A stretch of DNA of 64,000 bases from an uncultured Dorea sp. (GCA_910589275.1 CAJUTH010000010.1:20775-84774); one strand, 5' to 3'; shown: positions 36,334 to 46,754, numbered from the stretch's first letter. Notes: generated by a model from the letters alone, not told the origin. Made by a program: numbers and translations.

Positions 36334-37074
36334 CTAATATTTGATTAAAATCTTTTTTAATCTGTCAATTGTCTCTGCACCAAGCCCGTTTTCCATCAGC
36401 AGTCCGACATAATCCTCCTTCACCGCTCTTTTCAAGAATCCTTCCATCGTCTCCGGAGGCGATGCCATGTAACAGCGGAGTTCTTCTGGAATCATTTCAT
36501 ACATCTGGTTTACCGCCTGGTATGCAGAAGACACTTGGTAATCCGCTATGATATCCATAAAATCCACCCCGCACAGCAGATAAATCATCGCGGACAATAC
36601 GCCTGTACGGTCTTTCCCCGCTGAGCAATGGTAGAGCACCGCTCCCTCCTCAAGCCTTTCGGCAATTGTATTTAACAGGTACGCCATCCGCTCCGGCGCG
36701 TCCTCGATCATCCTCGCATATCCAACCGTCAGACTCTCGCCAAAGGACGCCTTCGCAAGCTCAGCCAGTTCTTCCCTGCTCATCTTCTTAACGGCGTCCG
36801 CCTTTACCTCATACTGCTGCAGCGGATAGGAAATCTTTGCAATTCCTTCCGGCGTTTCATAGGGCGCGGATCTCTGCTCCATAGGAGAACGAAGGTCGAT
36901 TACCGTCCGCACCCCCATCTTTTGCATCTGTGCCCATTCTTTTTCCGTAAGATAGCAAGGCGATTCTGACCGATACAGCCTGTGCCAGGCGATCATGCCG
37001 CTGCCGCAGACATATCCGCCTAGGTCACGGCAGTTATACATATGTTCAAATGGAATTCTCTTTAAATTCTCCAT
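36334..37074 (-). CDS. Tyrosine-protein phosphatase (DSP/Tyr phosphatase family 3)
   Basis: A 246-aa cytoplasmic phosphatase. The N-terminus NCRDLGGY and WHRLYRSESP and the P-loop HCSAGKDRTG with catalytic Cys near residue 150 fit the protein-tyrosine phosphatase family related to Listeria LipA and Mycobacterium PtpB. The general acid region is less clear. ATG at 37074 with GGAGG 8 nt upstream. Substrate unknown; lipid phosphates are possible for this family. Confidence 0.88.
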   Translation of the reverse strand: MENLKRIPFEHMYNCRDLGGYVCGSGMIAWHRLYRSESPCYLTEKEWAQMQKMGVRTVIDLRSPMEQRSAPYETPEGIAKISYPLQQYEVKADAVKKMSREELAELAKASFGESLTVGYARMIEDAPERMAYLLNTIAERLEEGAVLYHCSAGKDRTGVLSAMIYLLCGVDFMDIIADYQVSSAYQAVNQMYEMIPEELRCYMASPPETMEGFLKRAVKEDYVGLLMENGLGAETIDRLKKILIKY

Positions 37075-37154
37075 ATACTTGCCTCCCAATCTGTATGCTG
37101 TAGATTTCCTAATTCTATCCGCGTACGCCAGTCAATGTATGAACTGAAATAATA

Positions 37155-38258
<1,104 letters not shown>

Positions 38259-38283
38259 TCAAAACACCGTCTCCGCCCATGCC

Positions 38284-38781
38284 TTAATCAATGAACGTTA
38301 CATTCTCAATGCCGCGCTCCAGCCCGGTAATCCCGGTTCTCGCAAGCTCTAAAATCTCATAACCGTCAAGAAGATTTAAAAATGCCTCCAGCTTGGACTG
38401 GTTTCCCGTCAGTTCAAACATCATACATTCCTTCTCCACATCCACAACCTTCGCCCGGAAAATATCCGCAAGGGAAATCGCCTCCGCCCGCTGAGAGCCA
38501 TTGGCGCGGATCTTAACCATAATCAGCTCCCGGTATACGGAACTGTCCGGCTCAAGCACCTTAATCTCAATTACGTCCTCCAGCTTACGAATCTGGTTCT
38601 CGATCTGGGACAGGATCAGATCATCCCCGCTTGTTACAATCGTGATGCGGGTAAATCTGGGATCCGCCGTCACTCCCGCCGTAATACTGTCCACGTTATA
38701 GCCCCGCCTGCTGAACAATCCTGCGATCCTGCTCAAAATACCTGGATTATTATCTACCAGCAGTGATAAAACTCTTTGCAT
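38284..38781 (-). CDS. ilvN: Acetolactate synthase small subunit
   Basis: The regulatory subunit of acetohydroxyacid synthase, 165 aa. An ACT domain covers 1-75 (SLLVDNNPGILSRIAGLFSRRGYN, then ITAGVT), followed by the C-terminal ACT-like domain (MFELTGNQSKLEAFLNLL). It confers valine feedback on IlvB, whose gene is not adjacent. GGAGG lies before the ATG. It is the first gene of an ilvN-ilvC unit. Confidence 0.96.
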   Translation of the reverse strand: MQRVLSLLVDNNPGILSRIAGLFSRRGYNVDSITAGVTADPRFTRITIVTSGDDLILSQIENQIRKLEDVIEIKVLEPDSSVYRELIMVKIRANGSQRAEAISLADIFRAKVVDVEKECMMFELTGNQSKLEAFLNLLDGYEILELARTGITGLERGIENVTFID

Positions 38782-38808
38782 ACTGCACCTCCTGATCTTA
38801 TTTTATCC

Positions 38809-38832
38809 AAAAACAGAGTGCGTTCTGTTTTT
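38809..38832 (-). promoter_or_regulatory. Hairpin at the 5' end of the ilvN transcript
   Basis: AAAAACAGA and TCTGTTTTT (9 bp, 6-nt loop) begin only a few bases after the -10 box at 38835-38840, so the predicted transcript would start with a closed hairpin. It may protect the 5' end or act in early termination; no leader peptide or T-box is visible. Confidence 0.55.
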
Positions 38833-38834
38833 AA

Positions 38835-38863
38835 ATCATATCAATATAGTTTCAATTTGTCAA
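38835..38863 (-). promoter_or_regulatory. ilvN-ilvC promoter
   Basis: On the minus strand a perfect TTGACA (38858-38863), 17 bases, TATGAT (38835-38840). Confidence 0.8.
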
Positions 38864-38906
38864 GTATCTGATCAAACTTTTATTGGCTGAATTTACACAT
38901 TCTTAC

Positions 38907-38931
38907 GGACTTTGCAGCAAGTGCAAAGTCC
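38907..38931 (-). terminator. Hairpin after the ABC-F gene
   Basis: A perfect 10-bp stem, GGACTTTGCA with TGCAAAGTCC, overlaps the uup-like stop codon by one base. There is no U tract, so it may stabilise the 3' end rather than terminate. Confidence 0.5.
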
Positions 38932-40757
38932 TAGGCTGAACTATTACCTTTTATTTCCTCATTTAGCTCATTCAGATAGATCCAGCGCTCCATTTTCTCT
39001 TCTAGCTCTTTTTCGGTCTGTTCCTTCTCTTTCATAAGTTCCGAAAGCTTCGCAGAATTTGTGGCGTTTTTTAAGATTTCCCCATTGATTTCCTCTACCT
39101 TCTCCTCAAGCCCGGCGATCACCTCATCAATCGTCTCAAATTCCTTCTGTTCTTTATAGGAGAATTTCAGTTTCTGGGGACGGTTCTGCTTCCATGCCCT
39201 TCCGGAAGCTTCCTTTTCCTGCGCTTTATCCTGCGCCTCACTGGCTTTTTTCCCCGGCGCGTTCTCTGATGATTCTTCCGCCAGACTTTTTTGCTCCCTC
39301 GCTTCCAGATAATCCGTATATCCTCCCTCATACTGGGTCAGCTTCCCATCGCCCTCAAAGGCAAAGATGCGGTCTGCGACATTATCTAGAAAATACCGGT
39401 CATGGGACACGGTAATGATGATTCCGGCAAAAGAACTTAAGAAATCTTCCAGTATCGTAAGCGTAGGAATATCCAGATTATTTCCCGGCTCGTCCAAAAT
39501 CAGGACATTCACTTCCTTGCAGAGCACTCCCAGAAGATAGAGCCTGCGTTTCTCGCCCCCGGACAGCTTCCCGATAGGAGCATACTGCATATCCGGAGTG
39601 AACAAAAAACGCTCCAGCATTGCCGAGGCGCCAATCCTTCCCTCGCTGGTCTTTATATACTCCGCAATATCTTTCACATAATCAATCACTCTTTTTTTGT
39701 CGTCCATCTCCTGCTCTTCCTGAGCAAAATAGCCGATTTTCACAGTCTCGCCGATCTCAATGCTGCCGCCGTCAGGAACCGCTTCTCCCGCTATCATCTT
39801 AAGCAGCGTGGATTTGCCACAGCCGTTTGGCCCCACGATCCCAATCCTCTGATTTTTCAAAAATATATAGTCAAACTCCTTCACCAGCATATGGCCGCCG
39901 TACTTCTTTGTTACCTTGTGAAGCTCTATGGTCTTCTTCCCCATGCGGGCAGTAACGGCGTCCAGATCTACGGTTTGGTCAGATACCGGCGCCTGTCCGT
40001 TCTTTAATGCTTCCAGCCGCATAAGCCTTGCCTGCTGTTTGGTACTTCTCGCCCGGCAGCCCCTCTTTGCCCATTCCAGCTCTATGCGCAGCACGCTCTG
40101 ACGTTTACGCTCTGCGGCCAGCTCCATTTCCTCACGTTCCGCCTTAAGCTTCAGAAAACCGGAATAATCCGCGTCATAGCCATATAATTTCCCATGATTG
40201 ATTTCCAAAATGCGGTTCGTAACCTTATCCAAAAAATACCGGTCGTGGGTAACCATAAGAAGCGTTCCCCGGAAATTTCGCAGATAATCCTCCAGCCACC
40301 GAATCATCTCTTCATCCAAATGGTTGGTAGGCTCATCCAAAAGAAGCAGGTCAAACTCTCCGGCAAGCGCCTTCGAAAGAGCCGCCCTTCTTCTCTGTCC
40401 GCCGGACAGTTCTCCCATCTTTACCGAATAATCCGAAATGCCAAGCTGGTTTAAAATGCTCTGTACCTTCCATCCCGCATCCGGCGCTCCCGCCATGGCA
40501 AATTCTTCCACAGACTGGTCCGGCAGATATTCCGGATTCTGGGAAAGCGCGGCAATCCTTACCCCATTCTGCCTGATAATCTTCCCCGCGTCCGGATTCT
40601 CCTCCCCCGTTACCAGCCGCAAAAGAGTCGTTTTCCCCATACCGTTAATGCCGACGATACCGATCTTATCTCCCTCCTGTATCCCAAAGGAAACGTCTTC
40701 AAAGATTGTTTTATCTCCGTATATCTTGCTGACATGCTCAATATTTATGATGCTCAT
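38931..40757 (-). CDS. ABC-F family ATPase, Uup-like
   Basis: A 608-aa soluble tandem ABC protein acting on ribosomes. First ATPase: GINGMGKTT, LSGGQRRRAALSKAL, LLLLDEPTNHLDE. The P-site interaction linker (about 200-255) is basic. Second ATPase: GPNGCGKST, LSGGEKRRLYLL, and LILDEPGNNLD, where GN replaces the usual TNH. A C-terminal coiled coil of about 100 residues (EEKVEEINGEILKN) matches Uup rather than EttA. It starts 27 nt after the ROK gene stop and is probably cotranscribed with it. Confidence 0.92.
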   Translation of the reverse strand: MSIINIEHVSKIYGDKTIFEDVSFGIQEGDKIGIVGINGMGKTTLLRLVTGEENPDAGKIIRQNGVRIAALSQNPEYLPDQSVEEFAMAGAPDAGWKVQSILNQLGISDYSVKMGELSGGQRRRAALSKALAGEFDLLLLDEPTNHLDEEMIRWLEDYLRNFRGTLLMVTHDRYFLDKVTNRILEINHGKLYGYDADYSGFLKLKAEREEMELAAERKRQSVLRIELEWAKRGCRARSTKQQARLMRLEALKNGQAPVSDQTVDLDAVTARMGKKTIELHKVTKKYGGHMLVKEFDYIFLKNQRIGIVGPNGCGKSTLLKMIAGEAVPDGGSIEIGETVKIGYFAQEEQEMDDKKRVIDYVKDIAEYIKTSEGRIGASAMLERFLFTPDMQYAPIGKLSGGEKRRLYLLGVLCKEVNVLILDEPGNNLDIPTLTILEDFLSSFAGIIITVSHDRYFLDNVADRIFAFEGDGKLTQYEGGYTDYLEAREQKSLAEESSENAPGKKASEAQDKAQEKEASGRAWKQNRPQKLKFSYKEQKEFETIDEVIAGLEEKVEEINGEILKNATNSAKLSELMKEKEQTEKELEEKMERWIYLNELNEEIKGNSSA

Positions 40758-40784
40758 CCCGTTTTGTTCTCCCTGTGTAAAAAA

Positions 40785-41900
40785 CTATTCCAAAACCCTG
40801 CTTCCGAATTTCTCCATGGCCAAAAGCGCAGCCCCAAGAGCTCCCGCCTGTTCCCCTCTTTTAGCGCCCGCCGTATAAAGATAATCAATGTCTCTGGCAA
40901 ACCGGTCATACCTTGACGCTTTTTCCTGCAGACGAGCCAGATAAGGCTTAAGATAAGCTCCCATTTCCCCGCCGATTACAATCTTCACATCCAGCGCCAT
41001 CCTAAGATTCGTTGCCAAAATAGCCAGATATTCCAAATATTCTTCCCATATCTGAACCGCTTTTGCTTCTCCTTCTTCCAAGCGCTGAAAAAAATACTCC
41101 AGCGGCTCTTCTCCGGACAGCGCATTCGGTGAAAGATACGCGTCCGCACATCCGGCTTTTCCGCAATAGCACTTCCGTCCATTTGGAACAAGCACCATGT
41201 GCCCTACCTCCCCGGCGCGGTACCCCTCTCCGGTCAGAAGCCGCCCATCCTGCACCAGAGCGCCGCCCACCGTTCTGTTCAGTGAAATATACATATAGTC
41301 AGGGCATCCTAAAGACAGCTCCGCAATACTCAGACAATTGGCGTCATTTTCCACGATCAGCGGATAGGGAATGGTCTTCCCAAACCGGTCCAGACTCACA
41401 TATTCCAGTCCGAAAATATGAGACTGCACAATCCACCCAGCCTTCATATCGATAATACCGGGAAACGAGATCCCTGCGCCAAGGATCCGGCTCTTAAAGT
41501 GCCCTTTTTTCAGCAGCATTTCCAGTTCGCCGCCAATCCTCTCGTAAATCCCCGGCTCATCCTTAAACTTTAAAGGCACGCTTCTTTTCGCCGCGGTTTC
41601 TCCCATCAAATCCGCCACTGTAAATTCCACATGGCTGGTGGTAATATCAATCCCCGCGCAATATCCCGCTTTTCGGTTAATCCTGATCTTCCTTGCCCTG
41701 CGGCCTCCGGTGGACCCGGCAGCTTCCCCTTCCGCAAGGATCCCCCGCTCCATCATCTCATTTACATTCTGCAGCGTAGTCGGCATGCTGAGCCCGAGGG
41801 CGGCGGAAATTTCCTGCTTTGTCATATCCTCCCGCCTGCGCAGGAGGTTTAAAATCCGTTCCTGATTATTCGCCTTGCTGTTTCCGGCCTGTATCGGCAT
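40785..41900 (-). CDS. ROK family transcriptional regulator (XylR/NagC type)
   Basis: A 371-aa protein. A winged helix covers 1-70 (NNQERILNLLRRREDMTKQEISAALGLS then TTLQNVNEM), followed by a ROK sugar kinase-like domain with VENDANCLSIAEL and the zinc site GEVGHMVLVPNGRKCYCGKAGC. The Asp of an active kinase site is covered by VENDAN, as in regulators. ATG at 41900 with GGTGAGGG upstream. It stands next to the sorbitol operon but separated by a terminator and a palindromic element, so its sugar ligand is not clear. Confidence 0.9.
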   Translation of the reverse strand: MPIQAGNSKANNQERILNLLRRREDMTKQEISAALGLSMPTTLQNVNEMMERGILAEGEAAGSTGGRRARKIRINRKAGYCAGIDITTSHVEFTVADLMGETAAKRSVPLKFKDEPGIYERIGGELEMLLKKGHFKSRILGAGISFPGIIDMKAGWIVQSHIFGLEYVSLDRFGKTIPYPLIVENDANCLSIAELSLGCPDYMYISLNRTVGGALVQDGRLLTGEGYRAGEVGHMVLVPNGRKCYCGKAGCADAYLSPNALSGEEPLEYFFQRLEEGEAKAVQIWEEYLEYLAILATNLRMALDVKIVIGGEMGAYLKPYLARLQEKASRYDRFARDIDYLYTAGAKRGEQAGALGAALLAMEKFGSRVLE

Positions 41901-41916
41901 ATCCCTCACCCCTTTT

Positions 41917-41967
41917 GTTAAACACTTAACCGAAGTACATTATACTTGTTCCCGGCCGTAACTGCAA
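41917..41967 (-). promoter_or_regulatory. Promoter of the ROK-uup unit with a possible operator
   Basis: On the minus strand TTGCAG (41962-41967), 17 bases, TATAAT (41939-41944). Downstream, GTTAA and TTAAC flank four bases (41917-41930), a short palindrome suited to autoregulation by the ROK protein. The operator role is inference. Confidence 0.6.
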
Positions 41968-41990
41968 GCGGCTATTATAAAAATGTTCTG

Positions 41991-42224
41991 CCTGTGCGGC
42001 CCCGATTAAGTGGCAGCCACGCCGAAACAGCCTGTGCTCCTATCCAAAGCATTCGAGGGCGCTTTTAGTGGAAATGAAATCCACTGCTTACGAAGACTTG
42101 GATGCTCAGATTTTTCTGAGCGCCCTAGCCGTAGTTAGCAGTTAGTTCATTGGAGCGTTGCCCAGTTTTGGATAGGAGCACAGGCTGTTTCGGCGTGGCT
42201 GCCGCCTAACCGGGGTCACACAGG
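41991..42224 (+). repeat. Large palindromic element, copy C
   Basis: The inner arms are a perfect 37-bp inverted repeat (42012-42048 with 42167-42203). The outer arms extend to 41991 and 42224 with five differences, all transitions, some of which form G-T wobbles on one strand. The core GGCGCTTTTAGTGGAAATGA, CACTGCTTACG, AGTTAGCAG and AGTTCATTGGAGCG aligns with copies A and B, though the apical hairpin differs (GCTCAG/CTGAGC). Arms are unrelated to A and B. It occupies most of 41901-42296; the remainder holds the ROK promoter and the srl terminator. Confidence 0.85.
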
Positions 42225-42240
42225 TGGAAATGTTTTAACG

Positions 42241-42283
42241 AAAATACCGCCGTCATCCATTTTCACGGACTCCGGCGGTATTT
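42241..42283 (-). terminator. Terminator of the sorbitol operon
   Basis: AAATACCGCCG and CGGCGGTATTT form an 11-bp stem with TTCGTT following on the minus strand, 14 nt after the srlB stop. Confidence 0.85.
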
Positions 42284-42296
42284 CCTTATGAGAGAC

Positions 42297-42662
42297 TTAT
42301 ATTTCTAATATCTGAATGACGGTTCCAACCTGAAGCTCCGGCATGGACCCCCCTTCCACGCAGATGGTGCCCGGAAGTTCTGCGGCGGCGTCTCCGCTGA
42401 AATTGACGGTACAATGGCCAAGGCCCGCCAGCGTAACCGGCGCTTCTTCCCCAACGGCCGTAATCTTATATTCATTCTCATCAATCTTAAGAATCTGCCC
42501 CGCTGCAATCGTCCCATGAATCGGGTTCACATTAATTGAATAACAATAATCTCTTAATTCCTCCGGAGCGTTATCCCCGAACAGAATAAACATATTGGAA
42601 TCCTCAAATTCCTTTACGCATGCACCTAATGCCTTTACCTTATTTTCATATATCACTTTCAT
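42297..42662 (-). CDS. srlB: PTS glucitol/sorbitol transporter subunit IIA
   Basis: The soluble IIA component, which passes phosphate from HPr to the IIB domain. The 121 aa match the family: ILFGDNAPEELRDYCYSI, IKLTAVG-like YKITAVGEEAP, LGHCTVNFSG and ELPGTICVEGG. It is the last gene of the operon, 21 nt after srlE. Confidence 0.94.
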   Translation of the reverse strand: MKVIYENKVKALGACVKEFEDSNMFILFGDNAPEELRDYCYSINVNPIHGTIAAGQILKIDENEYKITAVGEEAPVTLAGLGHCTVNFSGDAAAELPGTICVEGGSMPELQVGTVIQILEI

Positions 42663-42683
42663 TGCCGTTCCTCCAAACGATTT

Positions 42684-43700
42684 TTAATATAATCCAAAGC
42701 TTGCCGCATAAGCCAGAAGAACTCTGAGCCAGCCTGTTGCAAAACGAGAGTACATCACGGATACAACACCCACCTCGATGGTCTCTGTCTCAGCCTCTGC
42801 AAGCCCTAAGCCCACCGGGATAAAGTCGCATGCGCCCTGTGTATTGATCGCAAACAATGCAGGCAGCGCAAGCTGCGGGGCGATATTTCCCTTTCCAATC
42901 TCCGCTCCCACCAGCGTCCCTACGATCTGTGCAATGACCGCTCCAGGTCCCAACAGTGCGGAAAGTCCGGGAATGGAACACACAATACCAAGGATCAGCA
43001 GGCCGCCGATATTTCCCGCAAGGGGAGTCAGAATAGATGCGAAAGCATCGCCGAATCCGGAGCCATTGATAATACCAATCAAAAGGGATACGAAGCCCAT
43101 AAAGGGAAGCAGTGTAGTAATACAGGTCTGGATGGCGTCTCTTGCAGCCTGATAGAAGGTATTAACCACCTTGCTGGCTCCCAGTCCGATCACCGTTACG
43201 AAGCTTTTCTTTTCCTGACTTGCAAGCGTCTCAGAAACCTTCATATCAGCGCTGTACTTCACGCCTTCCGGCTTCTTTTCCTCTGTTTCCGGCTTCTTAT
43301 CTTCTGTGGGCGCAGCCTCAGTTCCGTCCGCCAGAGAAATCTGCTTGGAGGTTACTGCGGATGCATAAATATCTTCGGTAATAAACTGAGCCATCGGACC
43401 CGACTTGCCCACCGGCATCACATTGATGGTAGGAATCCGTTTTTTCGGATAAATGCCGCAGCGCAGCGTCCCGCCGCAGTCGATGATCACAAGCGCCAGT
43501 TCTTCTTCTGGGCAGTTGGTCTTAAACCCGTTTACCGGCTCAAGCCCGGTAAGCTCTACGATTTTTGCCAGACATTCCGGTTCTGCGCCGCCGCCGGTAA
43601 TATACATCACCTTATTGCGCTTTTCGGTAGGCGTAATTGTAAGCGGACCCCCGAAACCGCCTGAACCATGTTCCACACGAATTGATCTATATTCTGCCAT
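42684..43700 (-). CDS. srlE: PTS glucitol/sorbitol transporter subunit IIBC
   Basis: A 338-aa membrane protein. The N-terminal IIB domain has GGFGGPLTITP and the phosphorylated cysteine C75 in DCGGTLRCGIYPKKR. A linker around 125-150 is charged. The C-terminal half is the second part of the membrane domain, with about five helices (TTLLPFMGFVSLLIGIINGS, LILGIVCSIPGLSALLGPG). AAGGAGG precedes the ATG. Confidence 0.95.
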   Translation of the reverse strand: MAEYRSIRVEHGSGGFGGPLTITPTEKRNKVMYITGGGAEPECLAKIVELTGLEPVNGFKTNCPEEELALVIIDCGGTLRCGIYPKKRIPTINVMPVGKSGPMAQFITEDIYASAVTSKQISLADGTEAAPTEDKKPETEEKKPEGVKYSADMKVSETLASQEKKSFVTVIGLGASKVVNTFYQAARDAIQTCITTLLPFMGFVSLLIGIINGSGFGDAFASILTPLAGNIGGLLILGIVCSIPGLSALLGPGAVIAQIVGTLVGAEIGKGNIAPQLALPALFAINTQGACDFIPVGLGLAEAETETIEVGVVSVMYSRFATGWLRVLLAYAASFGLY

Positions 43701-43716
43701 GATAAAATCCTCCTTC

Positions 43717-44265
43717 TTATTTTACCTTAAGTTCTCTGCTAAGCTTTACGCCTTGCTGTTTCTCAACTAATTTTGTGGTAAATTCTGTCGCCCAGCCGGA
43801 AATAAAGTTCGCAATCAGACCGACTAACAGATACCGTACTGCAAGAGGCGCCGTACTGAGCCCAAGCGCCGTAATTCCATTTGCAATGCCCAGCCAGATA
43901 AACAGCTCGGAAGCATTAATATGCGGAAAAAGACCGTTGTTAGTGTGACAGTGGTACGTTGCCGACGCATAATAACAAGGTTTGTAAAATTCCGGCATAA
44001 ACTTGCCGATTGACAGCGCCATCGGATTTCCAAGCATAAACGCGCTCACAAACGGCAGAACCATATATCTTAAAATCGGGTTTCCGGTGCACACCTGCGC
44101 AACCTTTTCAATCTTTTCATCTCCTACCAGCGCGATGATCGCATTCATCAGAGTCAGCAGCATCACAATCGTAGGAATGATTCCGGTTACCCAGCTTACA
44201 AACTGCGCTCCGCCCAAATTAAACAAATTCATAAAGCCAGAGGCTAAATTTACGATAAAATCCAT
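43717..44265 (-). CDS. srlA: PTS glucitol/sorbitol transporter subunit IIC
   Basis: The 182-aa first part of the membrane channel, with three or four helices; GAQFVSWVTGIIPTIVMLLT, NPILRYMVLPFVSAFMLGNP and the conserved YCHTNNG-like CHTNNGLFPHINASELFIW loop are clear family marks. It works with SrlE and SrlB to import sorbitol as sorbitol 6-phosphate. It lies 32 nt after gutM. Confidence 0.95.
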   Translation of the reverse strand: MDFIVNLASGFMNLFNLGGAQFVSWVTGIIPTIVMLLTLMNAIIALVGDEKIEKVAQVCTGNPILRYMVLPFVSAFMLGNPMALSIGKFMPEFYKPCYYASATYHCHTNNGLFPHINASELFIWLGIANGITALGLSTAPLAVRYLLVGLIANFISGWATEFTTKLVEKQQGVKLSRELKVK

Positions 44266-44297
44266 AATAATCCACCTTTCTACTGTATTATTTTACT

Positions 44298-44762
44298 CTA
44301 ATATCTTCTCACTGCAGCGCTTTCCTTGTGCTGCAGTAGTCCTGCGACAGAACGGCCCGCTTTCTGGAAGGGCGTAGGCGGATTCTCAATCTCCTCACCA
44401 GAAATATACCTGCAGTAAGTGAGGGAAGCATCCTTGACTGCCTTCCTTAGATTCCTATGGGTCTTCGGAACTTCTTCCCCGCTAAGCGCCCCCACATACG
44501 CGCCCTGAAATTCTTCCATCTCCTTAAAACGCGCAAGGCATGTAACGCCTTCCAGTTTCTTTGCTTTCCGGATGATCCCGTCGTCATCAATCAGAAACAA
44601 TACGATCGCCCCGGCGTGAAACCCGCCCGCCTGCCTTCCGCAGACCACTTTTCCCTGCTTCCTGTACTCGGTAAATTCTCTGGCAAAATATTTCATCTGC
44701 ACCATGGAAGCTATTGCCTGAAGCAGAAATGCAATCGCAAATACAAAAACTATTTTTAGCAT
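44298..44762 (-). CDS. gutM: Glucitol operon activator GutM
   Basis: A 154-aa protein with an N-terminal membrane helix (IVFVFAIAFLLQAIASM) followed by the GutM domain (GGFHAGAIVLFLIDDDGII, then ARFKEMEEFQGAYVG). SrlM/GutM is an activator partner in other sorbitol operons, and the position between the regulator and srlA is the usual one. The membrane helix is family-typical. Confidence 0.9.
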   Translation of the reverse strand: MLKIVFVFAIAFLLQAIASMVQMKYFAREFTEYRKQGKVVCGRQAGGFHAGAIVLFLIDDDGIIRKAKKLEGVTCLARFKEMEEFQGAYVGALSGEEVPKTHRNLRKAVKDASLTYCRYISGEEIENPPTPFQKAGRSVAGLLQHKESAAVRRY

Positions 44763-44797
44763 GTTCTTTACTCCTCCGTCCTGTCTTTGTTCACTGG

Positions 44798-46717
44798 TTA
44801 CTCATTTACCTGCCGGTACATTGCTTTCAGCAGCGCGTAAAAGCTGTCTGATTTCGCAATTTTATCAAGCAGATCCATATCTTGGGAAATGCTGATGATC
44901 TCGTCATACAGCCGGATCAGCAGGCCGTCATCGGAATCCGCCTTCTCCGGAAGCCCCAAAAGGAAAATAATCCGTATATCATGCTCCCCGGAATGGATCG
45001 GCATATCAGACACGCCGATGGCCAGCACCAGCTTATCCGACGCATACTGAATGCTGTGGGGAATGGCAATTGCATGGTCAAACACCATGGTTCCCTTCTC
45101 TTCCCGGCACTTAAGCCTTTCTGCAAATTCCTCATCAACTCTTCCCTGTACTTTTAATGCGGAAGCCATCTGGGCTATAGCGTCCTCATAGGAAATATCC
45201 CCTTCCAAGGCAAAGAACGCTTCCTCTTCCAGAAGTCCGGTCATCATGAACCAGTTATTGTCCATCACCGGCACTTCCACCCGGTCCCAGTATTTCGCCT
45301 TTTCTATCTTGTGCATCAGCTCCCGCTCATTAAACACTTCATGAATCCGGATCACCGGCCGGGCGCAGCCGCAGGGAAGCTTTACCGTGGTAAGCACGAT
45401 ATCAAATTCATTCAGGATATCCGAGGTTACATTCTCATCTGCAAAGAGGGTCATTTCCGCAGAACTGTCCAATACCTTTTTGAGCTGCGCTTCCACCAGC
45501 CTTGCCGTAACCCGTCCTGTCCCGCATACCACTGCCACGCGGAACCGTTTGCTGCGTTTCAGATCATTTTCTGTCAGAAACACTCCAAAATAGGAAGCCA
45601 GATATCCGCGTTCATCCTCTGATACCTCCAGACTATATTCCCGGCCGATCACCTCTGCCGCAATTCCCGCCATTTCATATGCCAAAGGATATTTGTCCTT
45701 CAAATCAACCAGCATGGGATTCGCGAGCCTTACGCCGAAACGCAGACGGTTCATCATAAACATCAGGTGATATAAGAACTCATCCGTAAACTCTCCGCTT
45801 ATAATGGAAATGTCCATCTCCGCCTGAATCTCTCTGAGGATTTTGCCCATCAGCACCTTTACTTCCTCATCCAGTTTAATCTTCTGCATGTTCTCGGTAT
45901 CCGCCGGTGTGCGCATGCCCGCGATTGGCAGCAGCACAAACAGCTTCTCCTCCACCGGAAAGTCAACCTGAAGCATTTTTGCAATCTCGCCGATAAGCTG
46001 ATCCACAATCAAAAATTCCTGCCGGGAAGTCAGATTATAATACTGCTCCGACAAGCTCCCGATATAATGCCCGGTCAGAAACCGGTCCAGCATCAGAGTT
46101 ATGTACTGTTCAAATTTGATCTGTACACTTTTTTCAAAGGAATGTCCTGACAAGGTCTCTGCGATCATCTCTGCAATCTCTCTGTCTAAAGGATATTCTC
46201 CGTAAATCTGCTGGTAGTTATTTTCCAGTACATATTTACGGATATCCCTTTCCTCGCCGCGCAGGCTCATACCCTTGCTGGTCTGTCCGTAAATCTCCAA
46301 ATGATAGGCGGCAAGCTCCCCCCTGAGCTTTTTCATGTCTCCCACCAAAGTGGTGCGGCCCACATTCATCTCATAAGCTAACTCGTCCGTAAGCAGAGGT
46401 TCTTCTGTGCGCATCAGCTTTCCAAAAGCATAATCCATCCGGTTGCGGGGTGAATTGAGGAAATCGTCGTTCTCGATCATTTTCGCAAACCGCTCTCTAA
46501 ACCGCTCAAGATTAAAGATCCTTAAGGAATATCTCCCCTGCTCACCCATAATCTCCGCACAATCCGCAAGCTCCGCGTTCAACTGCTTAATATCGTTGCG
46601 CACCGTTCTCTCACTCACATCCAGTTTGGCCGCCAAAGTGCCGACTGAGATCACCGAACTCTTTCTAAAAAGCTGCAGCATATTCGCATTTCGGTTATCA
46701 CTGAACAAACTCTTCAA
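44798..46717 (-). CDS. PRD-domain transcriptional activator with PTS EIIB and EIIA domains (GutR/MtlR-like)
   Basis: A 639-aa regulator. Order: HTH domains (about 8-55 and 85-135, with SVGTLAAKLDVSERTVRND), PRD1 and PRD2 (about 170-380, with conserved His positions such as EFLYHLMFMMNRLRFG), a GatB-like EIIB (FRVAVVCGTGRVTARLVEAQL, near 393) and an EIIA2 domain (AIAIPHS, near 555). HPr and EII phosphorylation would tune it to sorbitol supply. The start is TTG at 46717 with AGGAG 10 nt upstream. It is encoded within its own target operon. Confidence 0.92.
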   Translation of the reverse strand: MKSLFSDNRNANMLQLFRKSSVISVGTLAAKLDVSERTVRNDIKQLNAELADCAEIMGEQGRYSLRIFNLERFRERFAKMIENDDFLNSPRNRMDYAFGKLMRTEEPLLTDELAYEMNVGRTTLVGDMKKLRGELAAYHLEIYGQTSKGMSLRGEERDIRKYVLENNYQQIYGEYPLDREIAEMIAETLSGHSFEKSVQIKFEQYITLMLDRFLTGHYIGSLSEQYYNLTSRQEFLIVDQLIGEIAKMLQVDFPVEEKLFVLLPIAGMRTPADTENMQKIKLDEEVKVLMGKILREIQAEMDISIISGEFTDEFLYHLMFMMNRLRFGVRLANPMLVDLKDKYPLAYEMAGIAAEVIGREYSLEVSEDERGYLASYFGVFLTENDLKRSKRFRVAVVCGTGRVTARLVEAQLKKVLDSSAEMTLFADENVTSDILNEFDIVLTTVKLPCGCARPVIRIHEVFNERELMHKIEKAKYWDRVEVPVMDNNWFMMTGLLEEEAFFALEGDISYEDAIAQMASALKVQGRVDEEFAERLKCREEKGTMVFDHAIAIPHSIQYASDKLVLAIGVSDMPIHSGEHDIRIIFLLGLPEKADSDDGLLIRLYDEIISISQDMDLLDKIAKSDSFYALLKAMYRQVNE

Positions 46718-46754
46718 CTGTCAGCACTCCTTTCTCTCTTCTTCGTATTCTTCC

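Noticed and set aside
41991..42224. Copy C as an ordinary terminator of the ROK or sorbitol genes
   Set aside because: The ROK gene reads away from it, the sorbitol operon already has a terminator at 42241-42283, and arms of more than 37 bp plus a conserved core go beyond a terminator.
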